DNA of 64,000 bases from Streptomyces flavidovirens DSM 40150. Lineage in GTDB: Bacteria; Actinomycetota; Actinomycetes; Streptomycetales; Streptomycetaceae. The translations under genes were made by a program, and so were the position numbers. The notes below the pieces were generated by a model that worked only from the letters and a program-made list of their open reading frames with translations, had not been told where the DNA came from and ran no database searches. The stretch is taken from contig NZ_AUBE01000024.1 of the NCBI RefSeq assembly GCF_000429085.1, positions 38,904-102,903 on the forward strand. The letters are read 5' to 3'. Below, piece after piece: positions 8,956 to 17,862 of this stretch (position 1 is its first letter; each line of letters begins with the position of its first letter).

Positions 8956-9035
8956 TAAGATCTGCGGTCGTCCGTTACGTGCGCGTCCGACTGCTGTAGA
9001 CCCTAGCGGGGTCCACGCTCGATCGCTGAAACGGA

Positions 9036-9872
9036 CTAGATGCCGACCTTGATGCGCGCGAAGCGCTTCAGGGTGACACCGGCCTCGTCCAGAACCTTCT
9101 GGACGGACTTCTTGTTGTCCAGGGCGTACGGCTGGCCGAGGAGGGTGGCCTCCTTGAAGAAGCCGTTGACGCGACCTTCGACGATCTTCGGGAGCGCGGC
9201 CTCGGGCTTACCCTCGGCGCGCGTGGTCTCCTCGGCGACGCGGCGCTCGGCCTCGACGACCTCGGCGGGGACGTCGTCGCGGTCCAGGTACTTCGGAGCG
9301 AACGCGGCGATGTGCTGGGCGATACCGCGGGCCAGCTCGGCGTCGGCCTTGTCCAGCTCGACCAGGACACCGATCTGCGGGGGCAGGTCGGGCATGGTGC
9401 GGTGCATGTACGCGCTGACGTAGGCGCCGGAGAACTGCGCGAAGCGGTCCAGGACGATCTTCTCGCCGAGGTTGGCGTTCGCCTCGTCGACGTACGCCTG
9501 GACGGTCTTGCCGGGCTCGATCTCGGACGCGAGGAGCGCCTGGATGTCGGCCGGGGACGTCGCGGCGACGTGGGCGGCGAGCGCGTTGGCGACGGCCTGG
9601 AACTTGTCACCCTTGGCGACGAAGTCCGTCTCGCACTTCAGCTCGACGAGGACACCGGAGGTGTTGTCGTCGGAGATGACGGAGACGACGGCACCGTTCT
9701 CGGCGGAACGGCCCTCGCGCTTGGCGACGCCCTTCTGGCCCTTGATGCGCAGGGCCTCGACGGCCTTGTCGACGCTGCCCTCGGCCTCGTCGAGCGCCTT
9801 CTTGCAGTCCATCATGCCGGCGCCGGTGAGCTCGCGGAGCTTCTTGACGTCCGCGGCGGTGTAGTTCGCCAT
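9036..9872 (-). CDS. tsf: Elongation factor Ts
   Basis: This 278-residue EF-Ts is the guanine-nucleotide exchange factor for EF-Tu. The N-terminal UBA-like domain (LRELTGAGMMDCKKAL) and the CETDFVAKGDKF motif that contacts EF-Tu are intact. Length is normal for actinobacteria. It lies downstream of rpsB across a GC-rich hairpin. Confidence 0.97.
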   Translation of the reverse strand: MANYTAADVKKLRELTGAGMMDCKKALDEAEGSVDKAVEALRIKGQKGVAKREGRSAENGAVVSVISDDNTSGVLVELKCETDFVAKGDKFQAVANALAAHVAATSPADIQALLASEIEPGKTVQAYVDEANANLGEKIVLDRFAQFSGAYVSAYMHRTMPDLPPQIGVLVELDKADAELARGIAQHIAAFAPKYLDRDDVPAEVVEAERRVAEETTRAEGKPEAALPKIVEGRVNGFFKEATLLGQPYALDNKKSVQKVLDEAGVTLKRFARIKVGI

Positions 9873-9918
9873 GATCTGTGAATCTCTCTCGAAGTCGAAG
9901 CGAAGATCTACGGGTGGC

Positions 9919-9953
9919 GGCGGGGGCGGGCGCTCGTCGCGCCCTCCCCCGCC
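9919..9953 (-). terminator. rpsB-tsf intercistronic hairpin
   Basis: About fifteen G-C-rich pairs with one mismatch surround a five-base TCGTC-type loop in the gap between rpsB and tsf. No T-run follows. It probably acts as a partial attenuator or mRNA stabiliser. Confidence 0.6.
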
Positions 9954-9973
9954 GTCGTCAGCCGTGACGAGTG

Positions 9974-10900
9974 TCAGGCCTGCTCGGCCTCGGCGGCGGC
10001 CTCGGCCGGGGCAGCCTCGGCCGGAGCGGCCTCGTCAGCCTTCTCGGCGTCGGCGACCTTCTCGGTCTCGGCGGAGGTCTGCACCTCGGCGTCGGCGGCC
10101 GGAGCGGCCTCGTCAGCCTTCTTGTCGCCCTCGAGCAGGTCGCGCTCCCACTCGGCGAGCGGCTCGCCGGCGGCCTTGTCGCCCGGCTTCTGGTCGCCGG
10201 TCGCGGCGCCGGAGCGGGCGATGAGGCCCTCGGCGACGGCGTCGGCGATCACGCGGGTGAGCAGGGTGACGGAGCGGATCGCGTCGTCGTTGCCCGGGAT
10301 CTTGTAGTCGACCTCGTCGGGGTCACAGTTGGTGTCGAGGATCGCGACGACCGGGATGTGGAGCTTGCGCGCCTCACCGACGGCGATGTGCTCCTTCTTG
10401 GTGTCCACGATCCAGACGGCGCTGGGCACCTTGGACATCTCGCGGATACCGCCAAGGGTCTTCTCCAGCTTGGTCTTCTCGCGGGAGAGGACCAGGAGCT
10501 CCTTCTTGGTGAGGCCCGACGCGGCCACATCCTCGAAGTCGATCTGCTCAAGCTCCTTCAGACGCTGAAGGCGCTTGTAGACGGTGGAGAAGTTGGTCAG
10601 CATGCCACCGAGCCAGCGCTGGTTGACGTAGGGCATGCCCACGCGCGTCGCCTGCTCGGCGATCGCTTCCTGCGCCTGCTTCTTGGTGCCGACGAACATG
10701 ATCGAGCCGCCGTGGGCGACGGTCTCCTTGACGAACTCGTAGGCGCGGTCGATGTACGACAGCGACTGGAGCAGGTCGATGATGTAGATGCCGTTGCGCT
10801 CCGTGAAGATGAAGCGCTTCATCTTCGGGTTCCAACGACGGGTCTGGTGACCGAAGTGGACGCCGCTTTCCAGCAGCTCCCGCATCGTGACGACGGCCAT
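9974..10900 (-). CDS. rpsB: 30S ribosomal protein S2
   Basis: This 308-residue S2 has the conserved core (MRELLESGVHFGHQTRRWNPKM, VNQRWLGGMLTNF, HIPVVAILDTNCDPD) followed by an Ala/Glu/Asp-rich acidic tail of about 55 residues, with AEAAPAEAA-type repetition, common in Streptomyces S2. The ATG at 10900 is preceded by CAAGGAG. It is the first gene of the rpsB-tsf block. The 279-base gap upstream must hold its promoter (TACACT, rc of 11066-11071, is a possible -10). Confidence 0.96.
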   Translation of the reverse strand: MAVVTMRELLESGVHFGHQTRRWNPKMKRFIFTERNGIYIIDLLQSLSYIDRAYEFVKETVAHGGSIMFVGTKKQAQEAIAEQATRVGMPYVNQRWLGGMLTNFSTVYKRLQRLKELEQIDFEDVAASGLTKKELLVLSREKTKLEKTLGGIREMSKVPSAVWIVDTKKEHIAVGEARKLHIPVVAILDTNCDPDEVDYKIPGNDDAIRSVTLLTRVIADAVAEGLIARSGAATGDQKPGDKAAGEPLAEWERDLLEGDKKADEAAPAADAEVQTSAETEKVADAEKADEAAPAEAAPAEAAAEAEQA

Positions 10901-11179
10901 GGCCGTACTCCTTGAGTTACTCGGTTTGCCGCGTCCGCAGGATTGCGGTCGCGCCTGACGCCCCATGCGCCGTGCCACGAGGGACCGAGCGGCGCGGCCA
11001 CCGACCGCAGAGAGGGTGTGGTGGCGGGGCGTGCGAAGTCGACCCGGTGACCCGGATCGCCACAAGAAGTGTACGGGACCTACGCGGTGCCGGGTGACGG
11101 CGATGTCCACAACCGTCCCGCGATCCACAGATCGGCGTCATGATCCCCAGGAATCGTCCCGGCACGCGACGGTTGGTGG

Positions 11180-12010
11180 ATGCGACGAATGACTGTGCTG
11201 GTACTGGCCCTGATCACCGCGATGTTCATCCCTTCCCCGGACGCCATCGCCGGTGCGATCCCGGAGGCGGCGGTGTGGCCGGTGGGCGAGCGTCCCCTGG
11301 TCGTACGGTCCTGGGAGCCGCCGCCCTCCCCGTACGCGGCCGGGCACCGCGGCGTGGACCTGGCCGCCGGGCCGGGTGAGCCGGTGCGGGCGGTGGCCTC
11401 GGGGCGGGTCTCCTTCGCGGGCCCGGTCGCGGGGCGCGGGGTCCTGTCCGTCACCCTGCCGGGCACGGGGGAACCGCCGCTGCGGACGACGTACGAACCG
11501 GTGCGCGCGCTGGTCGCGAAGGGCGACGAGGTGAGAGCCGGCCAAGTGGTGGGCGTACTCCAAAGCGGCCCGTTCCACTGCCCGTCCGCCTGCCTGCACT
11601 GGGGCCTGCGCCGAGGCGAGACCTACCTGAACCCACTGACGCTGCTCCCCGACCACCTGCTCCGCCGGGGCCCGCCCCGCCTGCTGCCGGTCTTCGGCGT
11701 ACCGGAGGCCGCGGGCGCGGGCCCGCCGCAGGCGGCGACGCGTCAGGCCTTGCCCTGGACCCCGTGCAGCGCCATGGCGACCGCCGTATCCGCGATCACG
11801 TCCGGATCCTCCGCCGCACCGAGCTCGATACGCCGCACCGCGGCGTCGACAACTCCCTGGAGCATCATCGCGGCCAGCCGCGGCTGCTCGTGGCCCAGTG
11901 CTTTGAGCGCGTCGACGATCATCGTGACCAGACCGCCGTGCGCGGCGCGGATCTTCTCGCGGGCCCCGGCGTCCAGCTCGCTCGCGGAGATCGCGACCAC
12001 GGCGCGGTGA
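11180..12010 (+). CDS. Secreted M23-family (LytM-like) peptidase homologue
   Basis: A signal-like N-terminus (MRRMTVLVLALITAMFIPSPDAIAG) precedes a peptidase_M23 domain. The HRGVDLA motif supplies two zinc ligands and the C-terminal CLHWGLRRGETYLNP supplies the third. In classical LytM enzymes this second motif is HxH; here the first His, the catalytic one, is Cys, so hydrolytic activity is doubtful. The domain ends near residue 175 (about 11700). The remaining ~100 residues are encoded opposite the tetR gene and look non-native, so the natural stop seems lost or the tail is adventitious. Confidence 0.75.
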   Translation: MRRMTVLVLALITAMFIPSPDAIAGAIPEAAVWPVGERPLVVRSWEPPPSPYAAGHRGVDLAAGPGEPVRAVASGRVSFAGPVAGRGVLSVTLPGTGEPPLRTTYEPVRALVAKGDEVRAGQVVGVLQSGPFHCPSACLHWGLRRGETYLNPLTLLPDHLLRRGPPRLLPVFGVPEAAGAGPPQAATRQALPWTPCSAMATAVSAITSGSSAAPSSIRRTAASTTPWSIIAASRGCSWPSALSASTIIVTRPPCAARIFSRAPASSSLAEIATTAR

Positions 12011-12330
12011 CGCCGGTCGCCGACCAGGACGAGCTGCGCGCGTACGTACGCCTCGACCTTGCCCGTCGGGGTGTCGGCCCGCTCCATGGCGTTCTCGACG
12101 TCGGCCGCCCAGACCGGGAAGTCGACGGCGCACAGCTCTTCGACGACGGAGGCGCGGGAACGGAAGTACTCGTACACGGACGACCGGGCGAGGCCGGTGC
12201 GCTCAGCGAGGGCGGGGAAGGTCAGCGCTTCCGTACCGCCTTCGGACAGCAGGGAGCGGGCGGCGTCCAGCAGGGCGCCGCGCTGCATCGTCCGGTGCTC
12301 GGCCACCGAGGCCGCTCGAATCCTTGGCAC
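11743..12330 (-). CDS. TetR-family transcriptional regulator
   Basis: This 195-residue repressor-type protein has an N-terminal TetR helix-turn-helix (ALLDAARSLLSEGGTEALTFPALAERTGLARSSVYEYFRSR; residues ~18-58) and a helical ligand domain. It resembles the TetR gene next to whiG in other streptomycetes. It converges on the M23 gene, whose frame runs 268 bases into this gene on the opposite strand. The ligand and targets are unknown. Confidence 0.9.
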   Translation of the reverse strand: MPRIRAASVAEHRTMQRGALLDAARSLLSEGGTEALTFPALAERTGLARSSVYEYFRSRASVVEELCAVDFPVWAADVENAMERADTPTGKVEAYVRAQLVLVGDRRHRAVVAISASELDAGAREKIRAAHGGLVTMIVDALKALGHEQPRLAAMMLQGVVDAAVRRIELGAAEDPDVIADTAVAMALHGVQGKA

Positions 12331-12400
12331 GGTCCCACTCTACGGATGAGCCGCCGCCATGACGACGTAACGGGAGCGGCAGGGACGATTCAGCTCCGCG

Positions 12401-13237
12401 TCAACGTCCCGCGTCGGCCAGCTTCGCCCTGAGCTGGAGCACCGATTTGGTGTGGATCTGACTGACCCGGCTCTCGGTCACTCCCAGCACATTGCCGATC
12501 TCGGCGAGGGTGAGACCTTCGTAGTAGTACAGCGTGACCACGGTCTTCTCGCGTTCGGGCAGCGTGTTGATGGCGCGGGCGAGCAGCCGGCGCAGCTCCC
12601 GGTCCTCGGCCACCTCGACCGGGTCGTCGGCGTGGGTGTCCTCCAGCGTGTCCATCAGACTCAGCCGGTCGCCGCCCTCTCCTCCGGCGTGCAGCAGCTC
12701 TTCGAGGGCGACGACGTTGGCCAGCGACAACTGGCTGAAAACCGCGTGCAGTTCCTCCAGCAGGATGCCCATCTCCGCCGCGACTTCGCTCTCGGAGGGC
12801 GTACGGCGCAACTGCGCCTCCAGCGTCGCGTACGCACGCTCGACCGCCTTGGCCTTCTGCCGCACCGATCGCGGGATCCAGTCGAGGGCCCGCAGCTCGT
12901 CGATCATGGCGCCGCGGATGCGGGTGATCGCGTATGTCTCAAACTTGATGGACCGCTCGATGTCGAACTTCTCAATGGCGTCGATGAGCCCGAAGACTCC
13001 TGAGGAGACGAAGTCGGCCTGCTCGACGTTGGGCGGCAGCCCGACGCTCACCCGTCCCGCGACGTACTTCACCAGCGGCGAGTAGTGCAGGATCAGCTGC
13101 TCCCGCAGCCGCTCGTCGCCCGTGGTCTTGTACGACCGCCACAACTCGTCGAGCGACGAGGGTGCGGCGGGCCGCACGCTGCCACGCGCCGCGTGTGGCA
13201 CTGCCGCGCGGTCAGACCCGGAGGTGTGCTGGGGCAT
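12401..13237 (-). CDS. whiG: RNA polymerase sigma factor WhiG
   Basis: This 278-residue sigma-70 factor of the FliA/SigD class commits aerial hyphae to sporulation in Streptomyces. Region 2 (ILHYSPLVKYVAGRVSVGLPPNVEQADFVSSGVFGLIDAIEKFD), region 3 and the region 4 HTH (GLTLAEIGNVLGVTESRVSQIHTKSV) are all complete. The ATG at 13237 gives the family-typical N-terminus MPQHTSGS. It is flanked by the tetR gene and dprA. In S. coelicolor WhiG is checked by BldD and RsiG; nothing of that control is visible here. Confidence 0.96.
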   Translation of the reverse strand: MPQHTSGSDRAAVPHAARGSVRPAAPSSLDELWRSYKTTGDERLREQLILHYSPLVKYVAGRVSVGLPPNVEQADFVSSGVFGLIDAIEKFDIERSIKFETYAITRIRGAMIDELRALDWIPRSVRQKAKAVERAYATLEAQLRRTPSESEVAAEMGILLEELHAVFSQLSLANVVALEELLHAGGEGGDRLSLMDTLEDTHADDPVEVAEDRELRRLLARAINTLPEREKTVVTLYYYEGLTLAEIGNVLGVTESRVSQIHTKSVLQLRAKLADAGR

Positions 13238-13478
13238 GCGTTGCCTTGAGCCGTTCTGCTGTGACGTCGGGGGAATCTTGCGCCTGTATGGGGATCCTCG
13301 TGAGCGTAGCGTGACTGCGCCGTCGCAGTCCGCGCAGGATATGGGATGGCCCCCTTCAAGATGAATGCCGGGAGACACACACCGCTCCGGGGCCGTCACC
13401 GTGTACGGCGGCCCCGGAGAGCGGTCCGGGCGAGCTGAGAAGGTCATCACCAGTACCTTTTCACCCGAATGCCGCTGG

Positions 13479-14870
13479 TCAAGTACCGCCTCGCCGCCCA
13501 TTCGCGTGGCGCACGGCGCCAGGTGTCAACTGCCAGCCGTCACCCAGCCGTTCAACGAACCCCAACGAGTGCAGTTCGTACAGCTTGCCGAGTGCGTCGT
13601 CGGGGGTGGTCCCCGCGCTCCGGGCGACGCCGCGCGCGTCGACGGAGCCGCGGGCGGGCAGCGACTCCAGTACGAGGGCCGCGACCGGATCCAGCAGGTC
13701 CCTGGGCAGTACGGGCCCCCGGCGCGCCGGGGCGAGGTCGCCGATGTCCCCGACCAGCTCCACCACCTCCGCGGCGTCAGTGACCAGCACGCCCTCGCCC
13801 CGCAGCAGTTCGTGCACGCCCGCCGAGAGTCCGCTGGTGGCGGGGCCGGGCACGCCCATCGTGAAACGCCCGAGCCGCTGCGCGCCGTGCGCCGTGACCA
13901 GTGAGCCGCTGCGGTACTCCGCTTCCACCACGACCGTGCCCCGGGTGAGGGCGGCGATCACCCGGTTCCGGAGGATGAACCGGCTCCGCGTGGGATGACC
14001 GCCGGGCGGCAACTCCCCGATCACCAGTCCTTGTTCCGCGATGCGCCCGATCAGCTCCGCGTGCCCCCGCGGATAGACGACGTCGACCCCGCAGGCCAGC
14101 ACCGCGACGGTGGCGCCGCCCGCCGCGAGCGCTCCCCGGTGCGCGGCGCCGTCGACGCCGAACGCGGCCCCGGACACCACGACCCAGCCGCGCTCCGCGA
14201 GCCCGGCGCCCAGCGACGCCGCCATGTGCGCTCCGTACGACGTGCAGGCCCGGGCCCCGACGACGGCGACGGACCGCAACGCCCACATCCGCAGATGCGG
14301 CAGGCCCCGCACCCACAGCCCGACCGGCCGGCCGTCCCCCAGGTCGTCGAGCTGCCCGGGCCACTCCTCGTCGCCGGGGCAGACGAAGCGGCCGCCGACC
14401 GCGGCCACCGCCGCCAAATCCTGCGCGGGGTCGGCCGCCGCGGCCCGTATCCGGTAGCCGCCGAGCCGCTTCCCCGTCACGCCGGTCAGTACCTCGGCCG
14501 CTTCGTCGAAGTCGGCCGAGGTGAGCCTGCGCATCAGCTCCACGGCTCCGCACTCCCGAAGCCACCGCCCGCCGGCCTCGTCCCCGGGCTCGATGACCCG
14601 GGTCAGCGCCGCCCGCGCCAGCCGCTCCAGCTCATCCACTCCCCGGCCCGCTCCCGCCCCCACACCACCGGCTTGCCCCTCGACGGTCCCCTCCCCCGTT
14701 GCCTCAGCCGCATCCGCGTTCAGCCCGCGCCTCCCATCGGCGCAGGAACGCCCCTGCCCCTGTCCCTGTCCCTGTCCCTGACCAACGCCGTCGACGCTGC
14801 CCTCGCACGCCGCCTCAACCATTCCCTCGCCCGGTCCGTCGGCCGTCGCCTCCCCCGCGCCTCCGTTCAC
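13479..14870 (-). CDS. dprA: DNA-processing protein DprA
   Basis: This 463-residue DprA/Smf protein loads RecA on incoming single-stranded DNA. The Rossmann core has VVGARACTSYGAHMA, SGAAFGVDGAAHRGAL and an IGELPPG region, and the C-terminus carries a winged-helix (ARGVARSAGTTPDDALGKLYELHSLG). The first ~80 residues are low-complexity Gly/Ala/Glu with a GQ repeat, unusual for the family. The ATG overlaps the comM stop (ATGA), which supports this long start, although translation could begin further inside. It is coupled to yraN-comM. Confidence 0.9.
   Translation of the reverse strand: MNGGAGEATADGPGEGMVEAACEGSVDGVGQGQGQGQGQGRSCADGRRGLNADAAEATGEGTVEGQAGGVGAGAGRGVDELERLARAALTRVIEPGDEAGGRWLRECGAVELMRRLTSADFDEAAEVLTGVTGKRLGGYRIRAAAADPAQDLAAVAAVGGRFVCPGDEEWPGQLDDLGDGRPVGLWVRGLPHLRMWALRSVAVVGARACTSYGAHMAASLGAGLAERGWVVVSGAAFGVDGAAHRGALAAGGATVAVLACGVDVVYPRGHAELIGRIAEQGLVIGELPPGGHPTRSRFILRNRVIAALTRGTVVVEAEYRSGSLVTAHGAQRLGRFTMGVPGPATSGLSAGVHELLRGEGVLVTDAAEVVELVGDIGDLAPARRGPVLPRDLLDPVAALVLESLPARGSVDARGVARSAGTTPDDALGKLYELHSLGFVERLGDGWQLTPGAVRHANGRRGGT
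14752..14781. repeat. Hexanucleotide tandem repeat inside dprA
   Basis: About five consecutive copies of CCCTGT (first copy CCCTGC, last partial) encode a Gly-Gln repeat in the low-complexity N-terminus of DprA. The unit is six bases, so changes in copy number keep the frame. Confidence 0.85.
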
Positions 14871-16492
14871 CCCGCGCCTCCCATCAGCGCCGGGGCGCCC
14901 CGCGCGATCCCCGTACGCAGCTCAAGTGCCAGGTCGACATGGCGTTCGTCGGGGCGGTCGCAGCCGGCCAGGTCGGCGACCGTCCAGGCGACGCGCAGTA
15001 CTCGGTCGAGGCCACGGGCCGTCAGCAGCCCCCGTTCCATGTCCCGCTCGGCCGCGCCGAGAGCCCCTGGCGCCGGCTGCCATCGCGTACGCAGCTCATG
15101 TCCTGGCACGTCACTGTTCGTGTTCCACGCAGTGCCCTCCAGCCGCGCCGCCGCCCGCGCCCGCGCCTCCCGAACGCGCTCGGCGACCACGGCCGTCGGC
15201 TCACCGCGCCCGCCCTGGCCCAGCAGATCGGCCCGCTGCACCGGCTCCACCCCGACCCGCAGGTCGACCCGGTCGAGCAGCGGCCCCGACAGCCGCGCCT
15301 GGTACTTGCGGATCGCCGACGGCGGACACTCGCACCCCGAACCGTGCAGCGTGTGACGTCCGCAGGGACACGGATTCGCCGCCAGGACCAGCAGGAACCG
15401 GGCGGGCAGCCGCACCACACCGGCGCTCCGCGCCACCACCACGTGCCCCGACTCCAGCGGCTGCCGCAAGGAGTCCAGGGCGCGCCCGCTGAACTCGGGT
15501 GCCTCGTCCAGAAAGAGGATGCCCCGGTGCGCGAGCGAGACGGCCCCGGGCCTCGGCAGTCCGTTGCCCCCGCCCACGAGCGACTGCATCGTCGCCGAAT
15601 GGTGCGGGGCGCAGTACGGCGGTGTCCTGACCAGCGGCTCGCCCGGCGGCAGGATGCCCGCCACCGAGTGCACGGCGGTCACCTCCAGCGACTCCTGCCG
15701 GGTCAGCGGCGGCAGGATCGCCGGCATCCGCTCCGCCAGCATCGTCTTGCCCGCACCCGGCGGTCCGTGGAGCAGCAGATGGTGCCCGCCCGCAGCCGCG
15801 ACCTCCAGGGCCGTACGCGCCGCGTGCTGGCCCGCCACATCCGCCAGATCCGGGCCGTCGCCCCCGCCCCCTCGGTCACCGGCCGCCAGCCCGGTGCCCA
15901 CCCCGGCGCCCGGCACCATCAGCCCCGCGAGCATGGCGTCGGGCCGCCCGGCCTCGGCCAAGTCCTCCTGCGGCACCTCGGCTCCGGTGAGCACGGCGAT
16001 GAGCTGGCGCAGGCTCCGCACGCCGAGGACCGAGACGCCCGGCACCAGCCCGGCCTCCGCCGCCGTCTGTTGCGGTACGACGACCTGCCGGTACCCGGCT
16101 TCGGCGGCGGCGAGGACGGCCGGCAGGACACCGCGCACCGGGCGGACCCTCCCGTCGAGCCCCAGCTCCCCGATCATCACCAGATCGGCGATCTCCCTGG
16201 GGTCGATGCGCTCGGCCGCCCCCAGCACGGCCACGGCGACGGCGAGGTCGAAACCGCTGCCGCTCTTGGGCACGAAGGCCGGGCTCAGCCCCACCGTCAG
16301 CTTCTTCTGCGGCCAGTCGGCCCCGGAGTTGACGACGGCCGCCCGCACCCGGTCCCGGCTCTCGATCAGGCTCTTGTCCGGCAGCCCCACCAGCGTGAAG
16401 GCGGCCACGCCCGGCTCCAGGTCCGCCTGGACCTCCACCACCACACCCTCGACCCCGGCCAGGGCCACCGAGCACGTGCGTGCGAAGCCCAT
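14867..16492 (-). CDS. comM: YifB/ComM-family Mg-chelatase-like AAA+ ATPase
   Basis: This 541-residue protein has an N-terminal Lon-like ChlI domain (GFDLAVAVAVLGA), an AAA+ core with Walker A GPPGAGKTMLAERMP and Walker B ILFLDEAPEF, a Cys-rich insert (NPCPCGRHTLHGSGCECPP) and the C-terminal Mg_chelatase_C domain. ComM is a helicase for branch migration in transformation in Vibrio. The ATG overlaps the yraN stop as TGATG. An alternative upstream start would overlap yraN fully and is unlikely. Confidence 0.94.
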   Translation of the reverse strand: MGFARTCSVALAGVEGVVVEVQADLEPGVAAFTLVGLPDKSLIESRDRVRAAVVNSGADWPQKKLTVGLSPAFVPKSGSGFDLAVAVAVLGAAERIDPREIADLVMIGELGLDGRVRPVRGVLPAVLAAAEAGYRQVVVPQQTAAEAGLVPGVSVLGVRSLRQLIAVLTGAEVPQEDLAEAGRPDAMLAGLMVPGAGVGTGLAAGDRGGGGDGPDLADVAGQHAARTALEVAAAGGHHLLLHGPPGAGKTMLAERMPAILPPLTRQESLEVTAVHSVAGILPPGEPLVRTPPYCAPHHSATMQSLVGGGNGLPRPGAVSLAHRGILFLDEAPEFSGRALDSLRQPLESGHVVVARSAGVVRLPARFLLVLAANPCPCGRHTLHGSGCECPPSAIRKYQARLSGPLLDRVDLRVGVEPVQRADLLGQGGRGEPTAVVAERVREARARAAARLEGTAWNTNSDVPGHELRTRWQPAPGALGAAERDMERGLLTARGLDRVLRVAWTVADLAGCDRPDERHVDLALELRTGIARGAPALMGGAG

Positions 16493-16860
16493 CACGCCAC
16501 CCCCCGCGCGTGCTCGACGAGGGGCGCTCCGCGCCGGGGCAGCACCACCCCGACAAGGTCGATACGCACCCCGCCCGGCGGGGGTCCTCCGTGCTCGTGC
16601 GTCCAGCGCTCGGCGAGGCGGCGCAGCCGCTCTGCCTTCGTGGACCTGAGGGCCTGCATCGGGTGCTCGAACGGTCCTGCTCTGCGGGTCTTGACCTCGC
16701 AGGTGACCAGCGCGTCGCCGTCTCTGGCGACGATGTCGATCTCTCCCGCGCGGCAGCGCCAGTTGCGCTCCAGGACGGTCATGCCGTCCTCGACGAGCCT
16801 GCGCGCCGCGAGGTCCTCGCCGTACCGGCCGAGAGCTCCTGTGGCATTCTTCGCGTTCAT
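16492..16860 (-). CDS. UPF0102/YraN-family nuclease-like protein
   Basis: This 122-residue protein has the restriction-endonuclease-like fold signature: GEDLAARRL, NWRCRAGEIDIVARDGDALVTCEVKTRR (the E-x-D and EVK residues correspond to metal-binding positions). It is always found next to comM-dprA in actinobacteria, so a role in DNA processing is likely, though unproven. Stop and comM start overlap by one base. Confidence 0.92.
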   Translation of the reverse strand: MNAKNATGALGRYGEDLAARRLVEDGMTVLERNWRCRAGEIDIVARDGDALVTCEVKTRRAGPFEHPMQALRSTKAERLRRLAERWTHEHGGPPPGGVRIDLVGVVLPRRGAPLVEHARGVA

Positions 16861-16943
16861 CCGGTTCCACCTCCGGAACCGAATGTGCCGCGATCACCAC
16901 CATCTAGTGGATCTTGGTGGACAACTCGTCAGTTGTGGAAAAG

Positions 16944-17252
16944 TCAGCCACTCGGAAGCTCGAGATCACTCTTGTTGAGCTCCTCGATATTCACGTCCTT
17001 GAACGTGAGTACCCGCACCTGCTTGACGAACCGCGCCGGCCTGTACATGTCCCAGACCCAGGCGTCCGCCATGGAAACTTCGAAAAAGACCTCACCCTGG
17101 ACCGAGTGCACCTGCATCTCGTAGTCGTTCGTGAGGTAGAAACGCCGCTCGGTCTCGATCACGTATTTGAACAGACCGACGACATCGCGGTACTCCCGGT
17201 AGAGCTTCAGCTCCATCTCGGTCTCGTACTTCTCGAGGTCCTCGGCGCTCAT
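16944..17252 (-). CDS. DUF2469 conserved actinobacterial protein
   Basis: This 102-residue acidic protein begins MSAEDLEKYETEMELKLYREYRDV and is very strongly conserved in actinobacteria. The second half is rich in aromatic residues (VWDMYRPARFVKQVRVLTFKDVNIEEL). ATG at 17252 has GGGGAA upstream. Function is unknown; it precedes yraN-comM-dprA and follows the NUDIX gene on the same strand. Confidence 0.92.
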   Translation of the reverse strand: MSAEDLEKYETEMELKLYREYRDVVGLFKYVIETERRFYLTNDYEMQVHSVQGEVFFEVSMADAWVWDMYRPARFVKQVRVLTFKDVNIEELNKSDLELPSG

Positions 17253-17307
17253 GGCATGTTCCCCTTCAGCCTTGCGTCCCCCTATTGTGCGCCAGCCCCG
17301 TGCGCCC

Positions 17308-17862
17308 CTATGCGACTTCCGGGGCCAAGACCGTCGGCGTACCAGGAGGACCCTCGTCGAGCAGCGTACGCAGCAGCCCGGCGAGCTTGATGGGATACAC
17401 CGTCTCACGCGTCGCGGACAGTTCGGCGGAGGTCCACCACCTCAGGCCGGCGACGCTCCGCTGCTCGAGTACGGTCAGCCCGTCCAGCACGGTCTCGGTC
17501 CGCGTCGTACGGGCCAGGTAGAACCATTCGTCCTGGTCCCAGCGCCGCCCGTCGAACATGAACGAGCAGTGCCGCTGCCAGATCACCGGGCCGAGTGCGA
17601 CCTCTGTGATCCCCGTCTCCTCAGCGAGCTCACGCAGCGCGGCCTCGGCCCTCGTCTCGTCGCCCTCCAGCCCGCCACCAGGGGTGAACCACCAGGTCAG
17701 CGCCGGGTCCTCGGGCTCGTACCCGTGCAGCAGCAGGACGCGGTCGTCCGGGTCGAGCAGGATCACCCGCGCGACCTTCCGGAGCCGGCCCCGCGCCTCG
17801 GTCTGCGCCCGCGTCTCCACCCTCGCCTCACCGCTTGTCTCACCGCCCGCCTCACCGTCCAC
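17308..17862 (-). CDS. NUDIX hydrolase
   Basis: This 184-residue protein has a complete Nudix box, G-x5-E-x7-REUxEExGU (GGLEGDE, then RELAEETGI; residues ~64-85), which binds the metal-pyrophosphate. The substrate is unknown; it could be a nucleotide sugar or oxidised nucleotide. It overlaps the last signal peptidase gene by 11 bases and closes the sip operon. Confidence 0.9.
   Translation of the reverse strand: MDGEAGGETSGEARVETRAQTEARGRLRKVARVILLDPDDRVLLLHGYEPEDPALTWWFTPGGGLEGDETRAEAALRELAEETGITEVALGPVIWQRHCSFMFDGRRWDQDEWFYLARTTRTETVLDGLTVLEQRSVAGLRWWTSAELSATRETVYPIKLAGLLRTLLDEGPPGTPTVLAPEVA

Noticed and set aside
10901..11179. Possible autoregulatory RNA leader of rpsB
   Set aside because: I could not draw a convincing conserved structure or match to a known rpsB leader class, so only the likely promoter is noted.
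16493..16903. Upstream extension of comM
   Set aside because: It would overlap yraN completely in another frame; the MGFARTCSVALAGVEG start at 16492 matches the YifB family.
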